Shown: positions 1 through 8,187 of the stretch, piece after piece
Position numbering within the stretch: the first letter of the stretch is position 1
Layout: each line of letters begins with the position of its first letter
Assembly: GCF_002860365.1 (NCBI RefSeq)
Contig: NZ_NMWT01000028.1
Span: forward strand, 248,001 to 312,000
DNA: 64,000 nucleotides
Source of the DNA: Bifidobacterium parmae
GTDB taxonomy: Bacteria > Actinomycetota > Actinomycetes > Actinomycetales > Bifidobacteriaceae
Direction of reading: 5' to 3'
Translations under genes and position numbers: made by a program
Notes under the pieces: generated by a model
What the model saw: only the letters and a program-made list of their open reading frames with translations
Databases searched by the model: none
Told to the model about the DNA's origin: nothing

Positions 1-111
1 ACCACATGGGCATTGCAGGGGGCGAGATTCGCCGGTTATGTGATTCCGGTCGGCGTCGCCGTCTCCGCGATAAGCGCATGGCTGCTGCTCAGGGCGGTGA
101 GATGCGTCTAA
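1..111 (+). CDS. C-terminal end of an unidentified membrane protein (partial)
   Basis: Frame 1 is open from the first base to a TAA at 109-111 and encodes 36 residues. They include a clear hydrophobic segment (GYVIPVGVAVSAISAWLLLR) followed by a short basic tail (RAVRCV), as expected for the last transmembrane helix of an integral membrane protein with a cytoplasmic C-terminus. The 5' part lies outside the window, so the family cannot be named. No other reading of this stretch looks coding. The call rests only on hydrophobicity and frame. Confidence 0.45.
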   Translation, partial: TTWALQGARFAGYVIPVGVAVSAISAWLLLRAVRCV

Positions 112-218
112 ATGCATCTTGCTTGGATCCTCATAGCGGGGTTGCCGTGCTTTCGACACGCGCGCAACGTCACCCGGATACGACCCGCGCAAGCCCTCAC
201 CAGCTGAAAGGATAAGAT

Positions 219-256
219 GAGGAGGTTGGAACCGTGACTACAGTCCCAACCTCCTC
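219..256. terminator. Hairpin between the partial membrane gene and the S10 peptidase gene
   Basis: An 11-bp perfect stem (219-229 with 246-256, GAGGAGGTTGG/CCAACCTCCTC) encloses a 16-nt loop that can itself form a GACT/AGTC mini-stem. It lies between two convergent genes, so it probably terminates both. U-runs are weak on either side. The rest of the 112-338 gap shows nothing recognisable. Confidence 0.55.
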
Positions 257-338
257 TCCCCTATGTCTCACGTGACCGGATGTGGAAGGTCTGCTAACAG
301 ACCGGTCCCGCCGGCGATGGTGATGGACGCCGTATCGC

Positions 339-1919
339 CTACAGACGGATGTCCGGCGCGGGGGCGGCGGGACGCTCGTCGATGGCGCGCAGTCCGGCGG
401 CATCGGTCGCGTAGAAGCGTTTCAGGTCGTCGGCGAACTTCGCGAGGCTCGGCTTGGACGAGTACAGCATGTGTCCGGCCGGATAGTACGTGAACGCGAT
501 GTTGACGCGCAGCGGTTCCGGCAGTCCGAGATGGTCGATGTCGTATTCGGTCTGGCCGAACGGCGTGCACAGGTCGTAGACGCCATTGCCGATGAGCACT
601 TTCAGCGCGGGCTGGTGGGCGATCGCGGCGGCCAGGTCGGGCACGACGTTCGGGAACGGGATGTTCCGTCCCCATGAGGACTTGGTCATGTCCGGCTGCC
701 TGTGCCACCAGGTCCAACCCTTGCCCGGTTCGGTGGCGTTCCAGTCGAAGTCGGCGAATCCGACGCGTTCGGGCGTGCGGTCCCAGCCGAGTTCGTCGCG
801 CAGGTACGCGTTGGCGAGACTCGAATACGCGGGGTCGAGATATGCGTCGTCCACGACGAACGTCTCCTCGTCGTTCATCCGGTCGAGGTCGTATCCGGCC
901 ACGCGCCCGTCGTAACGGCCGACGATCCTTCCCTCGTCGCGCAGCAGCTCCTTGCGGAACCGCATGTCCACGACGCGCAGGTCGGAATCGTAGACGTACT
1001 TCGCGTCCAGACCGGTCAGCTCCGCGTAACGTTCGGCGACGCGACGCTTGACGAGGTCGTCCAACGAGGCTCCGGCGGCGAGCGCGAGGCGCAGCGGGCC
1101 GTTCGCGAACGCGCGCGCCTCCTGCAGATGGTCGGCGGGTTCCACCTCGGTCGCGGCGCGGCCATGGTATTGGGCGACGGACGCGTAGGTCGGGAAATAG
1201 CCGACGTAGAACTGGTCGGACGTGTCGAGCGTATACGCGTAGTCGAGGATGTTGGAGATGAGCGTGAGTCCGTTCAACGCGACCCCGTCCTGCTGGAGCC
1301 GGTATGCGAGGGCGGCGCCGCGCGTGGTGCCGTATGATTCGCCGAGCACGTACTTCGGTGAGTTCCAACGGTGGTATTTGCTCGAGTAGGCGCGGATGAA
1401 CGCGCTGAACCCGGCCACGTCGCCGTCCACCGACCATAGTTCCGGTTTCGCCTTGTCGAGGATTTCGGAGAATCCGGCGCCCGGCGCGTCGATGAACACC
1501 AGGTCGGAGGCCGTCAGCAGCGTGTACGGGTTGTCTTCGAGCCGGTACGGTGCGGCGGGCACCGGTGCCGCGTCCGGCACGTCGATGCGTTTCGGCGCGA
1601 TCGATCCCATGAGCAGGAATGTGGTGGACGATCCGGGGCCGCCGTTGAAGATGTAGGTGACCGGGCGGGTGACGTCGGGCTCGCCGTCGTCGTCGAGCAG
1701 TTCGAATGCGGTGAAGAAGACGCTTGCGGCCGGCTTCACCTTGGGCGTGTCGATGTGCAGCGTGCCGACGGTCGCCGCGTAGTGGAGCGTGCGTCCGTCG
1801 ATGTCGATGACGTGGCGCGTGGTCTTCTCGTATGGGTCCGGGAGTTTCGTCGATGAGGCGGCCATCGTCTGTTGCCTCGTCGCATCCCCGCCTTGTTTGC
1901 CGTCATCCGCATCGACCAT
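339..1919 (-). CDS. S10-family serine carboxypeptidase-like protein, no signal peptide
   Basis: This 526-residue protein resembles peptidase family S10 (serine carboxypeptidases), which remove C-terminal amino acids from peptides. Visible family marks are NGGPGSS (about residues 92-98, oxyanion-hole region), GESYGT (about 193-198, nucleophile Ser near 195), a late Asp in GVYDLCTP (about 449) and the His in YPAGHMLY (about 483), so the catalytic triad appears complete. Unlike the usual secreted or vacuolar members there is no N-terminal signal peptide or membrane segment; the first 30 residues are polar. A cytosolic role in peptide turnover is inferred. The ATG at 1919 is preceded by AAGGGAG at good spacing; a later Met (MAASSTK) is an alternative. 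It stands alone, divergent from mscL. Confidence 0.85.
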   Translation of the reverse strand: MVDADDGKQGGDATRQQTMAASSTKLPDPYEKTTRHVIDIDGRTLHYAATVGTLHIDTPKVKPAASVFFTAFELLDDDGEPDVTRPVTYIFNGGPGSSTTFLLMGSIAPKRIDVPDAAPVPAAPYRLEDNPYTLLTASDLVFIDAPGAGFSEILDKAKPELWSVDGDVAGFSAFIRAYSSKYHRWNSPKYVLGESYGTTRGAALAYRLQQDGVALNGLTLISNILDYAYTLDTSDQFYVGYFPTYASVAQYHGRAATEVEPADHLQEARAFANGPLRLALAAGASLDDLVKRRVAERYAELTGLDAKYVYDSDLRVVDMRFRKELLRDEGRIVGRYDGRVAGYDLDRMNDEETFVVDDAYLDPAYSSLANAYLRDELGWDRTPERVGFADFDWNATEPGKGWTWWHRQPDMTKSSWGRNIPFPNVVPDLAAAIAHQPALKVLIGNGVYDLCTPFGQTEYDIDHLGLPEPLRVNIAFTYYPAGHMLYSSKPSLAKFADDLKRFYATDAAGLRAIDERPAAPAPDIRL

Positions 1920-2012
1920 GATGTCTCCCTTCCTTTGACGGACGTCCCGTCATCGTTTCGGTTCATCGTCCACTATACGTGCGTGGTGAGCGTCGATCCG
2001 ACCATTCCAATA

Positions 2013-2029
2013 ATCAACACGTTGTTGAT
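2013..2029. promoter_or_regulatory. Dyad-symmetric candidate operator in the peptidase/mscL divergent region
   Basis: ATCAACA-CGT-TGTTGAT is a perfect 7-bp inverted repeat with a 3-bp centre. It lies in an AT-richer patch between the S10 peptidase gene (minus) and mscL (plus), about 115 bp before the mscL start. Size and symmetry suit a dimeric repressor site. No regulator gene is adjacent, so the binder is unknown. Confidence 0.35.
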
Positions 2030-2048
2030 ATTGTTCCGACGCTATTGG

Positions 2049-2066
2049 TAGTCATCATGTTGACTA
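2049..2066. promoter_or_regulatory. Second dyad upstream of mscL
   Basis: TAGTCA-TCATGT-TGACTA is a 6-bp perfect inverted repeat about 20 bp after the first dyad. Its right arm contains TTGACT, which could also be a -35 element for mscL, but no convincing -10 lies 16-18 bp downstream. Confidence 0.3.
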
Positions 2067-2144
2067 TCGATGGCGTCGGTCGGCTGAAGTCCGGAGAAAA
2101 CGGGATAATCGCAGGGAAACGACACGGATACGAAGGAGAACGGC

Positions 2145-2615
2145 ATGATCGACGGGTTCAAGAAATTCATCTCACGCGGGAACATGATCGACATGGCGGT
2201 CGGCGTGGTCATGGGCAGCGCGGTCACCTCCGTGGTGAACGCGATCGTGGACAGCCTCATCAACCCGCTCATCGCGATGGTGTTCGGCAAGCCGGACATG
2301 AGCGGCCTGCTCGCGTTCACGTTCAACGGGGCGACCGTCTCGCTCGGCGCTATCCTGGGCGCGCTGCTCAACTTCCTCGTCATCGCCGCGGCCGTGTACT
2401 TCTTCATCCTCGTGCCGATCAACAAGTTCCGCGACATGACCGACGCGATGCTCGTCAAGGCGAAGCTCAAGCAAGAGGAGGACGAGAAGTCGAAGGAGCC
2501 CGAGGTCTCCCCCGAGGAACGCACCGTCGAGCTGCTCGCCGAGATCCGCGACCGGTTGGCGGCGGCTGACGACATTCCCGCAACACGGAAGAATCCGGGC
2601 GTCAATGCCGATTGA
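2145..2615 (+). CDS. mscL: Large-conductance mechanosensitive channel MscL
   Basis: This 156-residue protein starts with the family signature MIDGFKKFISRGNMIDMAVG and has two transmembrane helices (roughly residues 15-45 and 68-95), a short extracytoplasmic loop between them, and a charged C-terminal helix (about 105-145) rich in Glu, Lys and Arg that matches the cytoplasmic bundle of the family. MscL forms a homopentameric pore in the cytoplasmic membrane and opens under extreme tension to release solutes on hypo-osmotic shock. The start is set by AAGGAGAACGGC-ATG. The gene converges on the MFS transporter gene with only 3 bp between the two stop codons, so the transcripts must overlap or end inside each other's genes. 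Confidence 0.96.
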   Translation: MIDGFKKFISRGNMIDMAVGVVMGSAVTSVVNAIVDSLINPLIAMVFGKPDMSGLLAFTFNGATVSLGAILGALLNFLVIAAAVYFFILVPINKFRDMTDAMLVKAKLKQEEDEKSKEPEVSPEERTVELLAEIRDRLAAADDIPATRKNPGVNAD

Positions 2616-2618
2616 GCC

Positions 2619-3911
2619 TCACGCTCCGAGGTCGGCGGCGCGCAGGTTGCGGGCGACGGCGCGCTCCCTGGCGCCCTTCGTGGCGTAGAGTCCAGCGGCG
2701 ACGAGCAGGAACATCGCCGTGCAGCAGATCCACAGCACGCGGCTTCCGAACCCGCTGATGATCCAGCCGCCAACCAGCGGCGCCGCCCCGTTCGACAACG
2801 CCCAGACCAGGTTGTACAGGCCCTGGTAGGTGCCGCGCGCCTCGGCCGGGGAGAGGTTCGCGACGGTGGTCGCGGCGATCGGGAACGTGCCCAGTTCGCC
2901 GAACGTCCACAGGACGGTGGCGATTGCGAAGGCGTGCCATGTGGTCGCGCCGATCTGGAACATGTATCCGACGGCCGTCATCAGCATGCCGAGCACGAGC
3001 ACGCGCGTGTTGCTCATCCGGTTGAACACGGCGATGGCGGGGATCTGCAGCAGGCACAGCATGCCACCGTTGATGGTCAGCAGCACCGAATACTGGTCCG
3101 TGCCCATGCCGAGGCCGGTCATCGCGATCGGCAGGCCGCTGGTCATTTGGAAGTACGCGATCGTGTAGGCGAACATGAGCACGACCATCGACATGAACGG
3201 CCAGTCGGCGAGCGCGCGACGGTAGTTCGCCAGCATCGAGACGCGGACACCGCGCTTCCCGGCCGGAATCGCGCAACGGCCTTCCGTTTCCCCATCGGAC
3301 GGGGTTTTCGACGTGTGCACGCGCGCCTCGTGGAAGAAGAACGCGAGCAGTCCGGTGGCGACCACGAGGATGGCGGCTTCCGCGTAGAACATGAGCGTGT
3401 ATGAGATCTTGACGAGCTGGTTCGCGATGATCGGTCCTGTGGCGAATCCGAAGTTCACCGCCCATGTCTGCAATGTGTACGCGCGTTTCTGGTCGCGCAT
3501 CGGCACCACGTCGGCGATGTACGCGGCGATGGCGGGCGTGGGGATGGAGGAGATCGCCCCGTAGACGAGCAGCATCGCGCCCATGAGCATGGGATCGCCG
3601 ATGAACGAGAGGAGCACCAGCATCGCTGCCGAGCCGAGCTCTCCGGAGATGATCATGGCCGGGCGGCCGAACCGGTCGGACAGGGATCCGCCGAACAGGC
3701 AGCCGAAGATGCCGCCGAACCCGTACATGGAGACGATGGTGCCGGCGAGCCCCGCATCCACGTGCAGGTCCTTGACGAGGTACATGGACATGAACGAGAT
3801 GACGAACCTGCCCATCCACAGGATCAGCAGGGCCAGCCACAGGCCCCAGAACAGCAACGGCAGGCCGAGGACGGCGCGGCGGCCCGTCCTCTCGTTCATC
3901 TTCTCGCGCAT
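2619..3911 (-). CDS. Major facilitator superfamily transporter, probable drug exporter
   Basis: This 430-residue protein has about 12 hydrophobic segments and the MFS motif A between helices 2 and 3 (GGSLSDRFGRPAMI). A hydrophilic central loop (around residues 195-225, including HTSKTPSDGETEGR) separates two six-helix halves. Length and motifs fit proton-driven exporters of the drug:H+ antiporter type; the substrate cannot be read from the sequence. The ATG at 3911 has only a weak ribosome-binding site; a second Met four codons later (MNERTGRR) is preceded by GAGAAG and is possible. It is a single gene, convergent with mscL and divergent from pncA. Confidence 0.85.
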   Translation of the reverse strand: MREKMNERTGRRAVLGLPLLFWGLWLALLILWMGRFVISFMSMYLVKDLHVDAGLAGTIVSMYGFGGIFGCLFGGSLSDRFGRPAMIISGELGSAAMLVLLSFIGDPMLMGAMLLVYGAISSIPTPAIAAYIADVVPMRDQKRAYTLQTWAVNFGFATGPIIANQLVKISYTLMFYAEAAILVVATGLLAFFFHEARVHTSKTPSDGETEGRCAIPAGKRGVRVSMLANYRRALADWPFMSMVVLMFAYTIAYFQMTSGLPIAMTGLGMGTDQYSVLLTINGGMLCLLQIPAIAVFNRMSNTRVLVLGMLMTAVGYMFQIGATTWHAFAIATVLWTFGELGTFPIAATTVANLSPAEARGTYQGLYNLVWALSNGAAPLVGGWIISGFGSRVLWICCTAMFLLVAAGLYATKGARERAVARNLRAADLGA

Positions 3912-4083
3912 GGGCCACCATCCTATGGATACACGCGTACACGCATGGCGGTGGCGGATGCGGACGCGTGCCGCGCGCGTGGACTCCGGCCGCGCATGGT
4001 CGGCCCCGGACCATTACAGTGATGATGGACATGCCGCCGGCGACGGCGAAGACGAACAAATACGAACAATACGGGAGGCAATC

Positions 4084-4701
4084 ATGGCGGGTAGGGCGTT
4101 GATCGTGGTGGACGTGCAGCCGACGTTCTGCGAGGGCGGCGAGCTCGGCGTCGAGGGAGGCGACGCGGTCGCGGAGCGCATCGCCGCGTATGTGGAGGCG
4201 CATCGCGGCGAATACGCGTATATCGCGACCACGCAGGACTGGCATATCGAGCCGGGCGATCACTGGTCGGAGCATCCCGATTTCGTGGACACGTGGCCGG
4301 TGCACGGCAAGGCGGGCACGCCGAACGCCGAACTGCATCCGGCGATCGCCGCGCTCGGCATCGCGCATCATTTCAAGAAGGGCCAGTACGCGGCCGCGTA
4401 TTCGGGCTTCGAGGGCATCGAGGACGATACGGATCGCATCCAGTCGCGCGACGAGGTCCGCGCGGCGCAGGAGCAGGGGCTGACGCTCGCCAACGCGCTC
4501 AAGGCGGCCGGCGTCGCAACGGTGGACGTGGTCGGCATCGCCGAATCGCATTGCGTCAAGGAGACGGCGCTCGACGCGGCGGAGCTCGGCTATCCGGTCA
4601 CCGTGTTCGAGGATCTGACCGTGCCGGTCAGCGAGGAGCTGGGCGTCGCGGCGCGCAAGGAGATGGCCGCCGCGGGAATCACCCTGCGCGACTCACGCTG
4701 A
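4084..4701 (+). CDS. pncA: Nicotinamidase (isochorismatase-like cysteine hydrolase)
   Basis: This 205-residue protein hydrolyses nicotinamide to nicotinate for NAD salvage, judged by the full PncA residue set: Asp10 (VVDVQ), a Lys at 98/99 (HFKKGQY) and the nucleophile Cys157 in GIAESHCVKETALDA, with metal ligands Asp52 and His54 in TQDWH and a His in WPVHG. The spacing matches the E. coli enzyme closely. The frame stays open far upstream, but the ATG at 4084 gives the family's natural N-terminus (MAGRALIVVDVQ). A multidrug MATE gene follows 67 bp downstream on the same strand. Assignment to nicotinamide rather than another isochorismatase substrate rests on the metal motif. Confidence 0.92.
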   Translation: MAGRALIVVDVQPTFCEGGELGVEGGDAVAERIAAYVEAHRGEYAYIATTQDWHIEPGDHWSEHPDFVDTWPVHGKAGTPNAELHPAIAALGIAHHFKKGQYAAAYSGFEGIEDDTDRIQSRDEVRAAQEQGLTLANALKAAGVATVDVVGIAESHCVKETALDAAELGYPVTVFEDLTVPVSEELGVAARKEMAAAGITLRDSR

Positions 4702-4768
4702 TACGGTGACGCGGTGACGCAGAGGCACAGTGATATGAAACGAGGGAAAGAGGAGAAGGCAGGAATCC

Positions 4769-6163
4769 GTGGATAGCGAACTGTTCGAGAAGGCGCCGAT
4801 CCCGAAGGCGTACTTCGCGTTGACGATGCCCGTCGTGCTGAGCATGCTCGTCACGCTCGTCTACAACATGATGGACACGTACTTCGTGGCGCACACCGGG
4901 GATACGAGCATGGTGGCCGGCGTCTCCCTGACCGCCCCCATGTTCACCGTGATGATCGCGCTCGGCGACATCTTCGGCCTCGGCGGCGCCTCCGTCGTCT
5001 CCCGCCTGTTCGGCCGGAAACGCTACGACGACGGGCGTCGTCTGAGCGTGTTCTGCTTCTACGGGGCGATCGTCACCGGACTGCTCATCGTCGTGCTCGG
5101 ACTCGTCTTCCGCACGCAGATGCTCACCCTGCTCGGCGCGACCGACGACACGTGGACGCACGCCTCCGCGTTCTACACGCTCATCATCATCGGCTCGCCG
5201 TTCATCATCGTCTCGATGACGCCCACGAACCTGTTGCGCACCGAAGGCCACGCCGTCCCCTCCATGATCGGCTCGATCGTCGGCACCGTCGTCAACATGA
5301 TTCTCAACCCCCTGTTCATCCAGGGGCTCGGCTGGGGGGCTGCGGGCTCCGCCGGCGCGACCGTCATCGCGAACATCTGCACCGACGCATACTTCGTCTG
5401 GTTCCTGCTGAAACGCAGCCGCAACCTGTCCATCGACCCGCGTCTCATGTTCGGTACCGCGACCGCGGCCGCCGTCACGGCGAAACGCCGCCTCGACATC
5501 ACCGCGCTCGAAGTCCGCAACATCCTCGCCATCGGCATCCCCTCCGCCATCACGAACCTCACGCAGAGCGTCGGTCTGGTCATGGTCAACCTGTTCCTGC
5601 TCCCCTACGGCACCGACACGGTCGCCGCCATGGGCATCGCCCTGAAGGTCGTCATGATCGCCGTGCTCGTGTTCGTCGGATTCGCGTTCGGCGCGCAGCC
5701 GCTCATCGGCTACAACTACGGGGCGCGCAACATGCGCCGCCTGCACGGCATCATGCGGTTCGCGTACCTGTTCCTCTGCTCGTTCGCGCTCGTCATGACC
5801 GTCGTGCTGAGCGTCTTCGACCGGCAACTCATGCGCTTCTTCATCGCCGACGAACGGATCGTCACGCTCGGCGCGGGCATGCTGCGCATCCAGCTGTTGA
5901 GCCTCGTATGCGTGGCGATCGTCATGGTCACCACCTGCACGTTCCAGTCGACCGGCAAGGCGCTGGGCGCGTTCGTCCTGTCGATCAGCCGTCAGGGTCT
6001 GGTCCTCGCCGTCACCCTGGTAGCGGGCTCACGCCTGTTCGGCTACGACGGCGTCATCGCCGCGCAGGCGCTCGCCGACCTCGTCACCGCCCTGATGGCG
6101 GCCGTCCTGTTCGTCGTGATGCTGCCCGAACTGCGCGTGAAATCCGACCGGAACGGCAGGTAG
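4769..6163 (+). CDS. MATE family efflux transporter
   Basis: This 464-residue integral membrane protein has 12 predicted helices in two similar halves, typical of multidrug and toxin extrusion exporters that use Na+ or H+ gradients. Family features seen are the N-terminal ALTMPVVLSMLVTLVYNMMDTYFVA and GGASVVSRLFGRK in the first half, and FGAQPLIGYNYGAR in the second, all close to the bacterial DinF/NorM-like branch. The start is a GTG at 4769 in a purine-rich leader (AGGAG then AAGGCAGGA). It converges with the DUF1287 gene 49 bp away. The substrate is unknown. Confidence 0.9.
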   Translation: MDSELFEKAPIPKAYFALTMPVVLSMLVTLVYNMMDTYFVAHTGDTSMVAGVSLTAPMFTVMIALGDIFGLGGASVVSRLFGRKRYDDGRRLSVFCFYGAIVTGLLIVVLGLVFRTQMLTLLGATDDTWTHASAFYTLIIIGSPFIIVSMTPTNLLRTEGHAVPSMIGSIVGTVVNMILNPLFIQGLGWGAAGSAGATVIANICTDAYFVWFLLKRSRNLSIDPRLMFGTATAAAVTAKRRLDITALEVRNILAIGIPSAITNLTQSVGLVMVNLFLLPYGTDTVAAMGIALKVVMIAVLVFVGFAFGAQPLIGYNYGARNMRRLHGIMRFAYLFLCSFALVMTVVLSVFDRQLMRFFIADERIVTLGAGMLRIQLLSLVCVAIVMVTTCTFQSTGKALGAFVLSISRQGLVLAVTLVAGSRLFGYDGVIAAQALADLVTALMAAVLFVVMLPELRVKSDRNGR

Positions 6164-6212
6164 CCGCGGGCGTCCGCCGGCGTCTCGCCCCGCCACCCGC
6201 AAGCCGTCAGCG

Positions 6213-7007
6213 TCACTTCCTGAGCACGCTCTGCGGGACTTTGGACGCGTCGAAACGGTAGTGGCCGGTGACGGTCATGTGCGTCCTGAACGCAAGATAG
6301 TCGTTCTCCCGCTGCCGCTGGCCCATGTTGTGCAGGACGAACGCGGTGCCGTCCGCGTCGCGCTTGTCCGAGATGACGCCGATGTGCTTGACGTTCTGGA
6401 ACACGACGATGTCGCCGCCCTGCCATTGCGCGTAGTCCTTCGGGTCGAGCGTGAGCTTCTCCCCGTATTTCGAGAAGAACACGTCGAGCACGCCGGTGCG
6501 CCGGAAGTCGATGTTCGGGTCCGGGTTCGGCGCGACGGCCGCGTAGCTCGCCGGATCGGCGGCCACGTCCGCGTCCACCATGGCCTTGAGATCGTATCCG
6601 GCGGCCTTGAACGCGCGCCATACCAGATCGGTGCATGCGCCGCGGTCGTCGGGCGGATAGCCGCCCTCATAGTAGCCGTCGTCGTAGGTGGGCCGGCTCT
6701 CCGCGTCCCTGCGGGCGCCGGCGACGATGTCCGCGTAGTCGTCCACCCCGTTGCCGTTGTAGTCGACCGGGCTCACCTCCTTCGGATACTTCGCCTCGGC
6801 GGCGGCGCTCGGCGACGTCGTGTCCGACGACGTCTCCCCCGCCGCGCCGCCGTCGGAACGCCATGAGGTCCCCGTCAACGTGCGTACGGCGAACGTGCCG
6901 GCGACGCCCAGCACGACGACCATCAGAGCCGCCACGATCCACGCGCCGACGCGACGCGACGGCTTCCCCCGCGTTCCCTGTCGCCGTTCATCGCCCTGTT
7001 CCGTCAT
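6213..7007 (-). CDS. Membrane-anchored DUF1287 protein, NlpC/P60-like fold
   Basis: This 264-residue protein has a basic cytoplasmic N-terminus, one transmembrane anchor (about residues 22-44), a Ser/Thr/Ala-rich linker, and then a DUF1287 domain to the C-terminus. The Cys in RGACTDLVWRAF and the His in VKHIGVISDKR fit the Cys/His pair of the NlpC/P60 superfamily, so a cell-wall peptidase or amidase role outside the membrane is plausible but not proven for DUF1287. The ATG at 7007 is supported by GGAGGTG 7 bp upstream; the reading frame extends further 5' without a better start. It is divergent from the transglycosylase-like gene at 7197, suggesting paired wall-remodelling functions. Confidence 0.8.
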   Translation of the reverse strand: MTEQGDERRQGTRGKPSRRVGAWIVAALMVVVLGVAGTFAVRTLTGTSWRSDGGAAGETSSDTTSPSAAAEAKYPKEVSPVDYNGNGVDDYADIVAGARRDAESRPTYDDGYYEGGYPPDDRGACTDLVWRAFKAAGYDLKAMVDADVAADPASYAAVAPNPDPNIDFRRTGVLDVFFSKYGEKLTLDPKDYAQWQGGDIVVFQNVKHIGVISDKRDADGTAFVLHNMGQRQRENDYLAFRTHMTVTGHYRFDASKVPQSVLRK

Positions 7008-7196
7008 CACCGGCACCTCCCCGCATACGCCACGACATCCGACCACCATTCCGAGGTCCATTATCCTCTCCCGACCTCGTTCAGGGCGATCATCAGGGTC
7101 GTTCCCAGGGTTCTCTTGCCGAACAACCACAATCAGGCTGGTAACGTGAGACGCGACATCACGGATCCGAAGGCATCGCGGAAGGGGCGACCTCAT

Positions 7197-8126
7197 ATGA
7201 CGAAACGCACGGCATCGGACGCGCGGCGCGGCTCGACGGCGCTCCGCCACGCGCTCATCGTCGTCGTGGCCACCATCTGCATCGTCACCGCCGTGATCGT
7301 GGGCGTGGTGAGGCTCTCCGCGCAATGGCTCGCCGGGTTGGGGAACGCGGCGTCCGCCGCGAAGGACACGAGCGCGTACTGCATGGCGAAACAGACCGAC
7401 GGCGTGATGAGCTACGCGCTGTCCACCGAGCAGGCGCGCAACGCGGGCCTCATCACGGCGATCGGCGTGACGCGCGGACTGCCCGACCATGCGGCCACGG
7501 TGGCGCTCGCCACCGCCATGCAGGAGTCGAAGATCACGAATCTGGAGTACGGCGACCGTGATTCGCTCGGGCTCTTCCAACAGCGTCCCAGCCAGGGATG
7601 GGGCACGGTCGAACAGCTCATGGACGAATCCTATGCGACGAACGCGTTCTACGACGGACTGATGAAGGTATCCGATTGGGAGTCGATCCCCGTGGAGGAT
7701 GCGGCGCAGGCGGTGCAGCTGTCCGGCTATCCGGACGCGTACGCGCAATGGGACGGTCTGGCGCGCGCCTGGGCGCAGTCGCTGACAGGCGAGGTCTCCG
7801 CCGGTGTGGGATGCAGACTGCCGGGCGACGTCACGTCGTCGGATCCGGACGGGCTGACCGCCGGACTGCAGGGCGCGTACCCGTCCGTCACGTCATCGGC
7901 ATCGACGTCATCGACGGCCACGACCGTCACCTTCACCGTGCCGGGCGGACTGAGCGAGGAGAATACGCGTCGTGCGGTCTGGCAGACGGCGACGTGGATC
8001 GTCGTCAACGCGCGCCACTACGGCGTCGTCAAGGTTGCCGCGAACGGCATGACGTGGACGCGCGCGGCGACCGCGTGGACCGGAGATGAGACGGCGGGGA
8101 GCACGGTGACGGTCACGTTCGCGTGA
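7197..8126 (+). CDS. Membrane-anchored lytic-transglycosylase-like protein
   Basis: This 309-residue protein has one N-terminal membrane segment (about residues 18-45), then a domain with the actinobacterial transglycosylase-like pattern: Glu in ATAMQESKITNLEYG followed by DSLGLFQQRPSQGWGT, as in goose-type/SLT folds where that Glu cleaves the glycan. A Ser/Thr-rich stretch (about 215-240) leads to a small C-terminal domain of unknown type. Related actinobacterial proteins are often mislabelled heavy-metal or cobalt transporters; nothing here supports transport. The ATG at 7197 follows an AAGGGGCGA ribosome-binding site. The 189-bp gap to the divergent DUF1287 gene presumably holds both promoters. 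Confidence 0.75.
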   Translation: MTKRTASDARRGSTALRHALIVVVATICIVTAVIVGVVRLSAQWLAGLGNAASAAKDTSAYCMAKQTDGVMSYALSTEQARNAGLITAIGVTRGLPDHAATVALATAMQESKITNLEYGDRDSLGLFQQRPSQGWGTVEQLMDESYATNAFYDGLMKVSDWESIPVEDAAQAVQLSGYPDAYAQWDGLARAWAQSLTGEVSAGVGCRLPGDVTSSDPDGLTAGLQGAYPSVTSSASTSSTATTVTFTVPGGLSEENTRRAVWQTATWIVVNARHYGVVKVAANGMTWTRAATAWTGDETAGSTVTVTFA

Positions 8127-8187
8127 CCTGGCCATGTTCCCCGCCTGGGTCGGAAAGATAAGATTCCCGAGAGCGAGACCCCGGAGC

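Noticed and set aside
3583-4083. N-terminal extension of pncA
   Set aside because: The frame is open, but it is antisense to the MFS gene and the family N-terminus starts at 4084.
2602-4551. A 649-codon minus-strand frame
   Set aside because: Overlaps the MFS gene in another frame and runs antisense to pncA; Arg/His-rich shadow composition.
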